Part shown: positions 22,034 through 33,649 of the stretch, piece after piece
How positions within the stretch are numbered: the stretch's first letter is position 1
Layout of the letters: the number at the start of each line of letters is the position of its first letter
Source: Cryptomeria japonica
Lineage: Eukaryota; Streptophyta; Pinopsida; Cupressales; Cupressaceae
Reading direction: 5' to 3'
DNA length: 64,000 bases
NCBI RefSeq assembly: GCF_030272615.1
Contig: NC_081409.1
Coordinates: 243,161,924 to 243,225,923 of the forward strand
The notes under the pieces: model-generated
Told to the model about the DNA's origin: nothing
The model's database searches: none
What the model saw: only the letters and a program-made list of their open reading frames with translations
Made by a program: the position numbers and the translations under genes

Positions 22034-23075
22034 GACTTGGTGGTTAAATCATTAAAAACCCCAGTTTTTAAAATTAAAATTGAACTTGTGATTTGTAAAA
22101 ATTGCTTGTGGTTATCTTAGATCCGAAAAAAAAAATTGTTTGTCAAATTCAATTTCTTCATTGTCTTGTCCAATTTACAAATCAAGTTTACAAAATTAAG
22201 CGGTTACTTGTTAAACCCCTAATTTTCAAAAATCATCTTGAACTTGTGAAAAAATTGGATTTCCATTTAATTTTTAGATTTGTGATTGTTCTCAGACTTG
22301 TTTTCATTCCTACAATTCAAATTTTCAATTTCCCTCCTTTTTCCCAAAATTCAAATTTCAAATTTAAGCGATTAGGTCATGAAACCCTAATTTTCAAATT
22401 TCATTGGATTTTGTGCAAATTTCAATCAATTTCATTCTAATTCAAATTTCTTATCATTTTTCAAGGTATCCCTATCCATTAGGTGTGACCTTTTTCAAAT
22501 TTGCAATTCAATTCCTCTTTTTCTTTAAAACCCTAATAGGGTCCCATTTTTACATGTGAACCTTAATTTCACCCATCTAGAAATCGTAAAATTCACCATT
22601 TTTGGGGGTTAGCTTTGAAATCATCGTAATATTCATCCCTGAAAATTTTGAAAAAATTTGGTTGGACCATATGCATTCCCGCCACAGTCCTTGACTTTTT
22701 TCTCGAAATTTTGGGAGACTGTTATGACTGTATTTAATAGCCTAAATCCAAAAGATGGGCTGATTTTGTCGATTTTGATCCCTCTAGAATCGAAAATACG
22801 TCCAAAATTCAACATTTCAAATTTTCAAGAATTTTTTTAAAATTAAGAGGTTAATTATAATATGTCCTGATTTTAAAGATTCTGATTTTAAAATTAAGTA
22901 GTATTCCCTTGGTCCTAATTTTAAAATTCCAATTTCCTTTCATTTTTGGAAATTGTGTCATTCTCTTCCTCCAACAAAGTTCACATTGTGTAATCATAAT
23001 TTTATTAAATTTTGCATTACTCAATTTTGTAAGCTTTGTTCCTATAATTGAAAATTCAAGTTTTCCCTCTAGTGT
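22034..23075 (+). other. G2 leader
   Basis: Non-coding, rich in TTCAAATTT-type motifs; frames across it are chance. A typical long untranslated leader ahead of gag. Confidence 0.5.
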
Positions 23076-24846
23076 ATGAGTTTTACCACTATTAGTCCTA
23101 CTTATACTATCCCTATTAGATGAAGCATTAGAATTAAGGCGTCCCAAGATTTAATTATTGAGGAGATAAAGCCTAATTTGGGTGACTTCTTTAATGAGGA
23201 TCATGCTAATTCTTCCCATCCTAATCATGTGCCTATTCACCCCATTGATGAATCCCATGATGAAGAAGAAGTTTTAACTAGGGTCTCTATAGATCAACTT
23301 TCCGCATTAGATAATCAATTTGATAATTTTCAACAATGGATGTCCCAAGAATACCCTAATAGTGAAGCTCTTCCATTAATTGAAGGCGTTAAGCGCATGA
23401 TTCAAAGTGATAAGAATGAAATTGATATATTGCATGGCATTGCACATATTGTTGATTCTAATGTCATGCCTATCAAGAGTTGTGCCAAAACCATAAGTTA
23501 TTCACAACCTTTAACACAAGCTAATCCTTCAATTCCTTTGACTACTCTTATGACTAGTATTCCTATTTTTACATCCAACATCATGGCTACATCAACTCAA
23601 CATTTCATTCCTACAACCATTGGTCATGGGGGAAATCCCTCTTCTTTATTTAATCCTCCATCTTTACCTATGTTTTCCATAAGTATTCCTATTAGTCCTC
23701 AACCAATCAATGTGACACAAGGGGGCAATTCCTTCAACAACTTTGTTCCTCCTTTAAGTGTCCCTTTTCCTACCCATTCATCACCTATTCCTACTTATCA
23801 TAATGTCCCACCACCTTATTCTTAATCTATGCTTTCTTTAAATAACATCGCACCACCTTCTCAATCAACTGTCTAACATCAATTCTTCTACCGAAGTGAC
23901 AATTAAGAATCTTGCTCAAACCGTGTCTTCCTAACAACAAATTGCTTCTATGAGTCAATCCAAGATTAGTGTACCCATCTTTGATGTTGCGAGCCCATTT
24001 TCTCTTGATATTGCTAAATTCATGCCACCTAAACATGTTGAGGTCCCTTAATTAGAACTCTATAATGGAAAAGGTGATCCTCTTACACATGTCAAAACAT
24101 TTCAAACCTTGTGTACCGATTTTTCTTATGATCAAAGATTGCTTGCACAATTGTTTACAGGAACACTAAGAGATAAGGGTTTACAATGGTATTGCTCTTT
24201 TCCTTATTATTCTATCATTTCTTTTCAACAACTAGAAAATGCTTTCACTCAACAATTTCAAAACAACATTGGACCTAAAACCACTTTGACTCATTTAGTG
24301 CATTGTAAACAAGGTGTTAAAGAAAAAGTGATTGATTTCATTGGTAGATATAAGCATTTGTGTGCTCAAATTTCTTTTCCTGTACCAAATAATGATATTC
24401 AAAGAATTTTAATTTCTAATTTGAAAAAAGATATCAGGGAAAAGCTTCTTTTGTCTGAGTTTACTTCCTTTCCGCAGTTGTGCGCAACACTCCAAAATTA
24501 TTAACTGGCTATAAGTCAAATGGAGCAATCCACTCCTATGGCTCCGACTGATAAGGGGGAGAGTGTTCAACAACCATTTGTGAAGTTCAAACCAACAAAA
24601 AAATTCATCAAGTTCAATGATACAATCAACAATAACAATGTGAATGCTACAACAGGTGTGCCTCCTATTTCTAATTTTTTCCAAAGAGAAAGACAATTTA
24701 CTCCTTTGAATGAATCTTTACATAGTATTATGTCTCAGTTGTTGCAAATAAATGTTATCAAACTTCCTCCTATAAAACTAGTTGATCCTTCTAAACTTGC
24801 ATACCCTTATTTTGATAACAATTCATTTTGTCAATTTCATCGTTAG
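23076..24846 (+). pseudogene. G2 gag
   Basis: ATG at 23076 starts a frame with one TGA at 23121, then open to 23825: an acidic start and a Pro/Ser/Thr-rich segment. After a one-base shift near 23877 the gag core continues to 24504, with LYNGKGDPLTHVKTFQTLC, AQLFTGTLRDKGLQWY, F..L..AF.QQF, 'LVHCKQGVKEKVIDFIGRY' and ILISNLKKDIREKLL, the Retrotrans_gag pattern. A short tail (24520-24846) follows. Several stops make it inactive. It is unlike the G1 gag in sequence. Confidence 0.8.
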
Positions 24847-24935
24847 CTTGGTCATAATACTGAGAAATATTTCACATAAAAAAAATAAGATTCAAGATTG
24901 GATTGATAATAATACTATATCTGTGGCAGGTGTGA

Positions 24936-25470
24936 ATGATAAAGGGAATAAATCATTCACTCCTCCTAATAAAAATTATTAAGATTTTCACTGATCCCTT
25001 GCCTTCTCATACCTCTAACATTATTGAGATTGTGCCTACTTCTTTCTCTTCTGAGGAATTCACCTCTATGGCTCCGTACTTGGTAAATATGGTAGAAAAA
25101 CATGATACACCTAAGGATCCTTGTATTACATTTGACCCTATTGAGACCATTAGAGCATCTGATGGCCCTTTATATATAGTTGCGAAGGTTAACAATATCC
25201 CTTGCCGTGGAACTCTTGTTGATCCCTCTGGCATGGTTAATGTCATCACTGAGGAGTATCTTTTCACTTTACGATTGCATATAGCAATATATGATGATTC
25301 TAATGTGGTTGTGAGGTTAATTGATGGATTCTCTTGTCCTACCATTGGCTCTATCACCCTTCCTATTTAAGTTCATAATAAATCTATGGATGTCAACTTT
25401 GTTATCATTCCCTCTTCCGAGCAATTCTATGTGAAGTTAGGCTATCCTTGGCTATCTTCCATGAAGGCTA
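24936..25470 (+). pseudogene. G2 protease-like region
   Basis: Same frame on both sides of a stop at 25368-25370. It has the retropepsin-type layout: 'GTLVDPSGMVNVITEEYL', with DPSG where active enzymes have D-[ST]-G, the flap/substrate segment VVVRLIDGFSCPTIGSITLP, and KLGYPWLSSMKAIASP as the C-terminal helix. The degraded active site suggests loss of function, or that the region was kept only as part of gag. Confidence 0.7.
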
Positions 25471-26476
25471 TTGCTTCTCCTATTGATTTCTTTTGGCCTA
25501 AACAATTTCAATCTCTTCCATCAAGGAGTGATGCTCTTTTTCAATCTTGTCAAAAAATGAAGAAAGATATGATCTCATCCTTAAGTCAACCTAGATCCCC
25601 AACACACGACATTCCTATCATACTTGAAGACAAAGGTCTTCCCCTCACAGATAGAACTAATCTCCTTCCTAAGGAAGATCGTCAACCTATTCCTATGGAT
25701 GTGACTATACCTTCTCCTAAGAAGAACAACAATATTCTTCCTAAGTTTAGACCTGTACCTTCTCCTCAATATGGACCCGGTCTCCTTCCTACACTTAATA
25801 TTCCTCCTTTGTATGGCGCAGTTCCACCTCCTTCCTCTTATCGAGAGAAGAGGCCCGCTTCTCCCCTTATTTAACCTAAAAGACCTCAACCTAAACCTTC
25901 AACTATCAAGGAGAGAAACATTCCTACTTTTTCAAGTGTTCCTCCTCCTTCTCAGCCTTCCACTAAGACTCGACGAAATCATTTTGCGAGAGAATGCCAA
26001 CAAAGATGTCATGTTCAAGCTCGTGAAGTTGTCCCTCAAAATACTCAATCTCCTAAGACTCCAACAATTGACATGATTCTGTTTTCTCCTAAGCAAGATG
26101 TTCAACCTACATCTCCAAATCATAAGTTGCACAAAATATGTGATGGCTTTACTCCTATTCATGTTCTTGCTCCTCTTTCCCTAAAATTGATGAAGAAATA
26201 GGTGAAAATGTTATTCATGATGGCAATACAACTCCTAATGCTTCTGATAGTGAGTATGAATATATTTATTTGGACAAGCATTTATCAACTGAATTTTCAC
26301 AAACCCTAATCCTATCTCCTAGAATTGAACAAAGTGACTTACAACATGAGCATAGCCCTTGTTTGGATCTTGTGATAGCTCCATCTATTGTGCTCAATGT
26401 CACTCCTCTGGCATGTTGCTCGCCTTCCCGAAATAGTGATCAGCAAGATCAGGAGGTGGATGTCGTGCTAGATTAG
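25471..26476 (+). pseudogene. G2 proline-rich 3' coding region
   Basis: Where an autonomous gypsy element would have RT, this region encodes repeated proline-rich text (LPKFRPVPSPQYGPGLLPTL, PPLYGAVPPPSSY) with a stop at 25872-25874 and continued coding character to about 26140. No enzyme motif is visible in any frame. No function assigned. Confidence 0.55.
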
Positions 26477-27210
26477 CAATATTAGCACTGTAGATCTTCT
26501 CTCTCTTCTTTCTTGATCTTTTGTGACCATTCCTCTATGTGTATCCATGTTCTTCAATTATCCCCTTAATGTCTATTTGAGGATGATGCAAACCATTGAG
26601 ATCTCTTTTGGTCTCTTTCATGTTGACTCAACAGACTCTTATCCTCCCTTTCTTCTAAGGAAGTTTCCTTTCTTTGGGGAACGATGATTATTATATGCAA
26701 ATACATATATGTTATACATGAGTTATCATACAGCATACTGACCCCGATAAAAGTGAAATTGCCTCGTGTTTTGTGTTCATTATCCTTGGGTTTATTCCTC
26801 AATTGGGGGCTAAATCCTTGCGATAACGTGCTCCCTCTCTTCTCTCTCTCTTGGGTGTATCCTACCTTAAATCAATCACTCTCGATAAGGTGTGCGCGAT
26901 CACTTTAACGTGGGGACATACATTCCACTCATATTCTCCTTCTTGATACTTAAGAATTACTTATTGAACTTTGTTTTGCTTTATAATCTTTGGTATCCTT
27001 GCTTTCATGACTCGTACTGAGGGGAACTTTGGTACTTGCAGTCATGGTTATCCCCTTCTTGATCTTCCCTTTTACTTTGTCAATCAAAGTCGTAAGATCC
27101 TAAGTCCATTGGGGGCTTGGCGCATCTTGCCTCCTTGATGTGGTAAAAGTCCTTTTAATCTTGTTTCCTTGTACTTTATCGACAGTAGTGGGGTACGCTC
27201 ATACTCCCGC
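26477..27210 (+). other. G2 3' untranslated region
   Basis: No coding frame. Contains blocks such as TTGGGGGCTAAATCC near 26800 and GGGGGCTTGGCGC near 27110 that echo the polypurine tract at its end. Confidence 0.5.
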
Positions 27211-27226
27211 AAAAGTGGGGGCTAAA
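27211..27226 (+). other. G2 polypurine tract
   Basis: AAAAGTGGGGGCTAAA immediately before the 3' LTR start TGTAGTGTCA. Confidence 0.8.
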
Positions 27227-28435
27227 TGTAGTGTCATAAAATTGTGCCCCTAGCAATTTTTGACCACATTAGGGTCCTCATGCACGTGAGATCGAATCCC
27301 CTAGCCTAATTTGAGACCAGAGACTACTCAACCCCTAAAAACTACTTCTCCCTTGCCCTCCGCACCACCCTATCTGCACTCTTCCCTAGAGAAAAGGGCA
27401 GGACAGAGGCATGGTGCCCCTATCCTTGCCTTATTCTGGGGCAGGACCTTTCTTGAGTTTTCATAGAAGGTTGTGCAGTGAGCGGGAAAACTTCCCCAAT
27501 ATCTACCGGTGACAAAAGTCAGTTTCATTAACCCTAATTGGAATGTATATATGTCGCATTTGTCCTCTCATTTGCATAAGTGGAAAAGGTTGGGATGTGT
27601 GGGAAGTTTACATGAGATTAAGCATTCAAGAGCATTCAAGCATTCCTTTCCATCATTGAGCATTCTCAAGTCTCCCTCCAAGGCCAGGTGTTGCATTCAA
27701 GTCAAGGATTCAATTATTGAAGAGGAGATTCATTTCAACATTCAATTCCACAAAAGAAAATCTACCTACATTCTATCTACAACTTCCCTTGAAGTGATTT
27801 ACATTATAGTCTTTCAGTTACATTTACTTGCAAGTACTTTCTTTCATTACTTGGTTAATTCCAAAATTGGGGTTTGACCTGAAGGCAAACCCCCAATCCC
27901 AACCCCTTTTCCTCTCTTTTCTTCGTGCAGGTTGCAGGTGTGCAGTTGTACTTTTGAATTTGGACTCCATTTGCAAAGGCAGAAAAACCCTTTTCATTTC
28001 ACGGATTTTTCAGAGGACCGTGTACACTTTCATCATGATCTGAGCAACTTTTCCTCAAATTCGCAGGGCGGCTTCATCTCGACATATTACTGCCAAATCC
28101 AGGTGCACAACTTCATCCCACATGCTGATCTTGAGTTATTATCAGTTCTTCGTCTCTTTTCACTTAGTCTTTATACATAATTTAATCAATTCATTTTCAT
28201 TCCAAGTAGAAGAGTGGATTAACTTATCATTCTCATTTCATTCATAATTCTATCTTCTTCTTTGGAGGTTGAATCTAGTGAATTTTCCCCCCCTCTTCCA
28301 ATGTAATGCGTGAAAAGTGTTTGAAGGGAAATCCGTAGTGAAACTCTCATCTCTCCTTGGAGGGAAAGGGTGGATTTCCTCTTGATCTCTCATTCACACA
28401 TTTTTCACCCACCATTAGATTTTGGTGACATTACA
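27227..28435 (+). repeat. G2 3' LTR
   Basis: TGTAGTGTCA to GACATTACA, 1209 bp, TG..CA ends, followed by the GAAAC duplication. Confidence 0.9.
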
Positions 28436-28440
28436 GAAAC

Positions 28441-29491
28441 CTATATTATGATTGCAGGAAATGAAATCTAATTTAACAAACATGAAAGTAACTAAATTCC
28501 ATGAGTTAATCTAACAATGTTTATGCTCTTTTCTTAATTCCAAATTCATCATCTTGATAACTATCATGAAAAGAGAATGCATTTACAGAAAAGGAATTAA
28601 ACAAATATGTAAAACTAAAACTTATTAACATTCACCTACGAAAAACAACATCTGCATGAGAAATTAATAACTAAAACTTTTGTAATCAGATTCTTAATTA
28701 CTTAGAACTCATCGTCATGCAAACTGAACAAAATGAAATCAAATTCAATGCACAAAACTGAAATGAACGAGAAATAACACAAGGATCACCTCCCTTTAGT
28801 CGATCAGGCCCTGCTCTTCCTCTGGTGGGATCCGAAACAGAGGAATTCTTAGATCAACTTTTGATTTTCATTGAAATTCACTTCCAAAAGGAAGTGAAAC
28901 AAACTTGCTAGTTACAAAATGTGAGACTCTACTGTCGGCTATCTTACTGATTATTTTCCTATTACACTATATAGAAACCATCAAGATATTTATACACATC
29001 CTTTATTAAAATTCAAACTAATGTTACTCGCTTAAAATAGAGTAACGATTACAAAACCGAACAAGAGAAAACTTAATATGAAATGAAGTTAAAGTTATAA
29101 AGGAAGCCAATGGAATATATGTAGAGAAGGTCAAGGGGATCTCTCTATATAGAACGCTCAAGAGTCGTCATCATCTTCGTAGCAACCAAACTGGAGTTGT
29201 CTTCTCGGTCTGCTTGTTCTCTTAAAACATATTAAAAAATACATTTACGAAGATAAAACATAACAAAGTGACATTATTCTGATTATTACGCCATCCATAT
29301 GTGCAAACATGCAGAAAGTAAAACATTCAACCAAAAGATATCATTTCTAATATTACTTCTAATAAGCAGAATATAATAGAAAAAATGAGTAATATGCATG
29401 CAATAAGAATGCTGCCAGGCATATTAGTTCACAGATCATTAAAAGTTTATAGCATAGTATGATTGAAAGTATCATGATGGAGCACTCATCA
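28441..29491 (-). repeat. G1 5' LTR, outer part
   Basis: Continues the LTR interrupted at 20870. The first 446 bp match the G1 3' LTR; the last ~605 bp (28887-29491) have no partner in the truncated 3' copy. TCTATATAG near 29142 lies on the other strand. It ends CACTCATCA before ACCTA. Confidence 0.8.
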
Positions 29492-29496
29492 ACCTA
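29492..29496. repeat. Right target-site duplication of G1
   Basis: ACCTA, partner of 13042-13046. Confidence 0.85.
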
Positions 29497-30895
29497 TTTA
29501 AGGATTTTTCTAATTTTGAAGAAGTCTCTTGCTGCATTATAAACATCCATCCCAATTAGATCCCATAATTATTAAAAAAAGATCGGTGGGAATCCATCTG
29601 GAGCAGGGGCTTTAAAAGCACCAAAGGAAAAAACTACCTCCTTAACTTCTTGAAGGGAAACCTTTGAAGTCAACTTTTCTAGGTCCATTTTAGTAATCAC
29701 CTCAACAAGAACCTCCAACATCCCCAAGAATCCTAGAGGTAATTGTGGGTATTACTATGTGAATCAACAAAGAAGGAAACAACCATCCTAGCATCTCAAC
29801 ATCGTCCTCTATATGAGTTTCATCCTCCCTCTGAAGAGTTCTTATCGTATTTCTACTCCTATGCTTTATAGATGACTGATGCTTTTTTTGGTATTTCTAT
29901 CACCCTCGATAAGCCATTTCACATGAGACTTTTGTTTACAATAAACGTATTCTTGATTGTTCAGTCTAAGGGATTTCTCCTCCAGACTATCTCCCAAATC
30001 AATCTTTCGTGACTCTAATGTATCCTGGATGTTTTTTAGCTTTGATACAATAGATTTCTTGTGATCAAAGATGTTGCCAAAGGAGAATTTATTTCTCCCT
30101 TTCACATTATCCTTAATAATGTTTAACTTTTGCACCACTTCGAACATAGGATTCCCGTCTACAGGAGTGTTCCATCACTATTCCACAAGATTTCTAAAAT
30201 TTGGGTGGTAAGTCCACATAATCTCATATTTGAAAGTAAAGGGGCCTCTCTTAAAACCATCCTCCTAAGAGAGAATAATAGAATTGTGGTCAAACCTAGT
30301 TTTGGGCGGAGCTTGCAATGAAAGAAAATCTACATTATCCCAATTGAAAGAAACAAGGAACTTGTCCAATCTAACTTGGATTAAATGATGACCCTGTCTC
30401 CTATTAGACCAAGTAAATTGAGAAGTCATTAGAGCCTTAGAGTTTCTCTAAAGGGTATAAGAGAGAAATGAAATCTCCACCCAACATCCAAAGGTCAATC
30501 GGGTAACTCAAAATAAGGGAGGCTAGGGAGTTCCAAAGAGCAACCCTGGGGGATCTAAGATTCAAAGCATATATATTAATAAGATTCCACCTTTGACCCA
30601 TTTTTAGTTTTTGCAACTTAAGAATTATATTGTTCTTCAATGTTTGACACAAGGTTCTCGTAAAGAAGGATGGATTCCACAGAGTAGCAATACCACCTGA
30701 AGAGTCCTTAGAATCACTAGCAAAAAATCAGCAAATGACCAAAACTGCTTGACAATATTTGGAGCACTTATTTTTTCATTTTGGTTTATCATAAGAGAAG
30801 GATATTAGCCCTCTACTCAAGCAGAAAACATTTCGGCATATGTTTCTTAACAAGGCTAATTAAGCCTCTCATATTCCAAGACCATATCTTCATCT
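29497..30895 (-). pseudogene. LINE-A ORF2: endonuclease and linker to RT
   Basis: Minus-strand ATG at 30895 begins MKIWSWNMRGL, the start of plant L1 ORF2 apurinic-type endonucleases. SSGGIATLWNP (about 30690), RWNLINIYALN (30595) and LGGDF (30470) follow, with GGDFI for the usual GGDFN. The linker reads 'SHVKWLIEGDRNTK' (29920) and 'FGAFKAPGPDGF'-like residues near 29610. It ends KIRKILK at 29497, where G1 cuts the gene. Stops and shifts are frequent. The enzyme nicks the target DNA for target-primed reverse transcription. Confidence 0.8.
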
Positions 30896-31121
30896 AAACA
30901 ACTAAGGGGAAAGACTGCTCATCCTTGAGCTGTCACTAGGTCTCCTCACTTGAGGAGTACCCACCCAGTCAATTATTTTTCTTTTTTTACTCTAAGTGAC
31001 CATCAAGGTTCCTCTTCTTCACATTGGCCATCTCTCTAGCTTCATCCCTACTTCTTGTATCCCTCTAAGAAGGTCTGCCAAGCTTAGTATCCACTCCCAC
31101 ATCCACCTTCTTTTTCTTCTT

Positions 31122-31343
31122 TTATTTTGCACCGACCTGTGTCCATTCCATTTTAAAATATTTCTCATCCAAAATCTTCTTAGATTTACTGAGAGGAGGA
31201 GTAGAAAAGAACCCCAAGAGGGTTAGCTTGTCTTTTAGATTCTTAGAACTAAACTCAACTTTTTCATTGTTGTCACTTAATACTTTAATAGGATTGACAT
31301 TCTCCTTATTATTCGAGCTAGAAAACATCACCTTGCTCATATT
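31122..31343 (-). pseudogene. LINE-A ORF1 C-terminal tail
   Basis: A minus-strand frame directly left of the copia LTR: Ser/Asn/Lys-rich, ending 'KMEWTQVGAK'. It lies 226 bp before the ORF2 ATG, the usual ORF1/ORF2 spacing for plant L1. Its join to 33.7 kb across the copia insertion is inferred from position and strand. Confidence 0.5.
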
Positions 31344-31825
31344 TGTTGGAGTAAATAATTCATACATTAATTATTCACTTAATTGCATTAATTCACTAAA
31401 TAATCGATGCCTTAATTAGTAATTAATTATTTACATTTATTATTTAGTTAATTAATTAATTAGGGATAATTAATTAATATTTATCTCCATGCATAATGCA
31501 AAATAGGAAAAGCAAAGTATGTTTAGACTTCGAGAGTTTCATGCATTTAATTAGTCTATTATGCTATTTGTGCATACATGACTAATTCATGCATTCTATT
31601 TTAACTCTCAGTCTATCTTGTAAACTCAACCATTTGGGGTTTCTATCTTTAGAGTTAGATTTCTTTATAAGGATGTCATATCCTTTATTGTAACTTAAGC
31701 AATTCAATCTATTTCATTTTTATTATCTTCAATTATTTTTTTGTTCAATTTTCTCTGTTTGTGTGATACGTATTCTTGCAAAAGATAATTGGGCTTGTGG
31801 GATTCACACTTCACAAATTCTAACA
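31344..31825 (+). repeat. Copia element 5' LTR, 482 bp
   Basis: TGTTGGAGTAAATAATT to AATTCTAACA, ending exactly at the primer site. TTTATAAGG near 31662 is the TATA box. Preceded by ATATT (31339-31343). Palindromic AATTAATTAATT runs lie at 31430-31475. Confidence 0.85.
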
Positions 31826-31837
31826 TGGTATCAGAGC
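31826..31837 (+). other. Copia primer binding site
   Basis: TGGTATCAGAGC, complementary to initiator tRNA-Met, adjoining the LTR. Confidence 0.95.
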
Positions 31838-32945
31838 TCCAGATCTGAAGATTCTTGTTCCCTTTTTTTTGGAGATTATTTTCATACACAACAAATCGTT
31901 CATCTTGGGTTAATTTGGAGCACACCATTAGTTCTAGAAGGCTCAAGAAAGTCAGAATCATTTTTTTTTTGCTAAAATCGGATACACAGAGTCCATTTTG
32001 CAAGGGTTTAAAGTTTTAAGGATTTCTCTATTCCAGAGGGTACCTGAAAATTCGAAGTGTTTTGGGCCCAAACGGACCCCGCAAATGGTTTTAGAAGGCC
32101 TTTTAGACAAATTTTGATATATAGTTTGCCTATTTTGGGTGACGGGGACCTCTAAGGCAATTTTCTTCTCCGTGCAGGTTGTACATATGAATTTTCATTA
32201 AAAAAATAGTATATTTTTGGTAGTTAACAGCTTGCCAAGGCCGATGTGGTTTACAACCCATTGGTTCAACTGCTTTGAGGCAGTGGTCACTGCAGCAGTC
32301 ACCTTGACCGACGGTTACTGCAGCGGCTTGCGGTCTATAAACCCCCACCCACTAGCTGACGGTTAGTCTAACTGCCACCACCACAACACTCTGTCGTCTC
32401 CCGCCCTTGCTCTACCAGTTGCTCTACCACTACACCACCTCTTCCGGACAGCCACCAGACCAGCCACTCAACTCCACTTTGAAACCCTTTTTTGACAAGG
32501 GGTTAGTTTTTTCGCTCTAACTTGAGCATGCAGAGGCAAAATTGCACAAACAATATATCATTGGAAAGCTCTTTCCAAGAAGGATCTAGAGGTGGAGGTA
32601 TTTTTTCTGATTTTTTATTTTTTCAATCTTTTTTTCCACTTGAAGTCATAAGTTTCCGTTTGAACTCCCGGGGGCATATCTTGTGCATTCAGACTCCGTT
32701 TTTACAAAACAAGATATCGCGGGAAAGTTGATTCAGATCTCTATCCGGATATTAGGTCCATATTTGCATATTGTTTAACATATTTATGTCTCGTCCTTTT
32801 GAAGTCAATAATGCCTCTTTTGGTCCTATTCTGCCTTCCCGTGATCCGAGCTCTGCCATTCTTGTTCTCAGAGGAATTTTGTTCTAAGTTTTGGGCTCTA
32901 TAACTATATTTTTTCTTGTGTCAGATCTGTACTTTTTCCAGCATC
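31838..32945 (+). other. Copia leader
   Basis: Untranslated leader between primer site and gag. The segment around 32220-32450 is GC-richer. No coding frame. Confidence 0.55.
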
Positions 32946-33586
32946 ATGCAGGAAAACAACGTGCCTCTTCTTACCACTTCTAATTTTTTTTAGTAGAAGT
33001 CTCACATGGAGATCAATCTTAAGAAGTTGCGGTTATATCGAGTCACCATGGGTACAAAACTCGAACCAACAGGTACGACAGAAAAGAGGAAATGGTTCAA
33101 AAAATGTGATGAGGCTTTTAACACTCTTTGCATGAGTATCTATCCTTATCTCTTATTTCATGTTGAGTCTTGCAATACACCGCAAGAAGTTTGGGCATAA
33201 TTTGCGCTTCTATTTGGTAAGCAGGACAAAATTGGACTTATCAATTAGAGAATGAGTTGATCTATCTTAATCCTTTTTATTTTAACACGATCCAGGACCT
33301 CTTCACAAAGCTTAAGTCCTTGAGGCTTCAGCTAAAGTATTCTGTTATTGAGAAGAAAATTGACAAGTCGATCCTTTATATTCTTGCAAAGCTTGGTCCA
33401 AATTATTATGTCTTTTTTTTTGCCTTCTATGCTACAAAGGATGTTATGGGCTCCACATACACAATGCCTTCTCTTGATGAGTTTTCCATTCAACTCATGC
33501 GAGAACAGTCCAAGTTGATTAATTATTGGCATTTATTATTTAGCAAGAGACATTCAGACCATTATCACTTTGAATATCAAATTTAG
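32946..33586 (+). pseudogene. Copia gag, degenerate
   Basis: From ATG 32946 (MQENNVPLLTTSNF), broken by stops near 32990 and 33198 and a shift near 33250. Core motifs remain: RKWFKKCDEAFNTLCMSI, CNTPQEVWA, 'TIQDLFTKLKSLRLQLK', ILAKLGPNYYVF and LDEFSIQLMREQSKL, the UBN2-type gag fold. No zinc knuckle, integrase or RT follows and there is no 3' LTR, so the element is truncated between here and about 33.68 kb. Confidence 0.75.
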
Positions 33587-33649
33587 CGTCTAGAGAGATA
33601 CCATCAAACTCCAGACACATATGGTTAGATTGAAGTGACCTATTCTAAG

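Larger units (their letters stand above)
20871..28435 (+). mobile_element. Gypsy-type non-autonomous element G2, nested in the G1 LTR
   Basis: A 7565-bp plus-strand element with LTRs of about 1.16 and 1.21 kb, a polypurine tract, and GAAAC duplications at both ends. Its internal region holds gag, a protease-like region and a proline-rich tail, but no RT, RNase H or integrase between the protease-like region (ends ~25.47 kb) and the polypurine tract (27211). The first two bases (CT for TG) and the last ~45 bp of the 5' LTR with the primer site are altered or lost. It must have relied on another element's polymerase and integrase. Confidence 0.85.
13047..29491 (-). mobile_element. Ty3/gypsy element G1 (Athila/Tat-like), host of nested G2
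   Basis: Bounded by TGGTGGG at 13047 and CATCA at 29491 (TG..CA on the minus strand) with ACCTA on both sides, inside the LINE-A RT gene. Minus-strand order is 5' LTR (split by G2), primer site, gag, protease, RT, RNase H, a partly deleted integrase, an extra 3' coding region and a shortened 3' LTR. Without G2 it is about 8.9 kb. Domain order (integrase after RNase H) defines gypsy; the primer site and the extra 3' ORF point to the Athila/Tat side. All genes carry stops. Confidence 0.9.
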
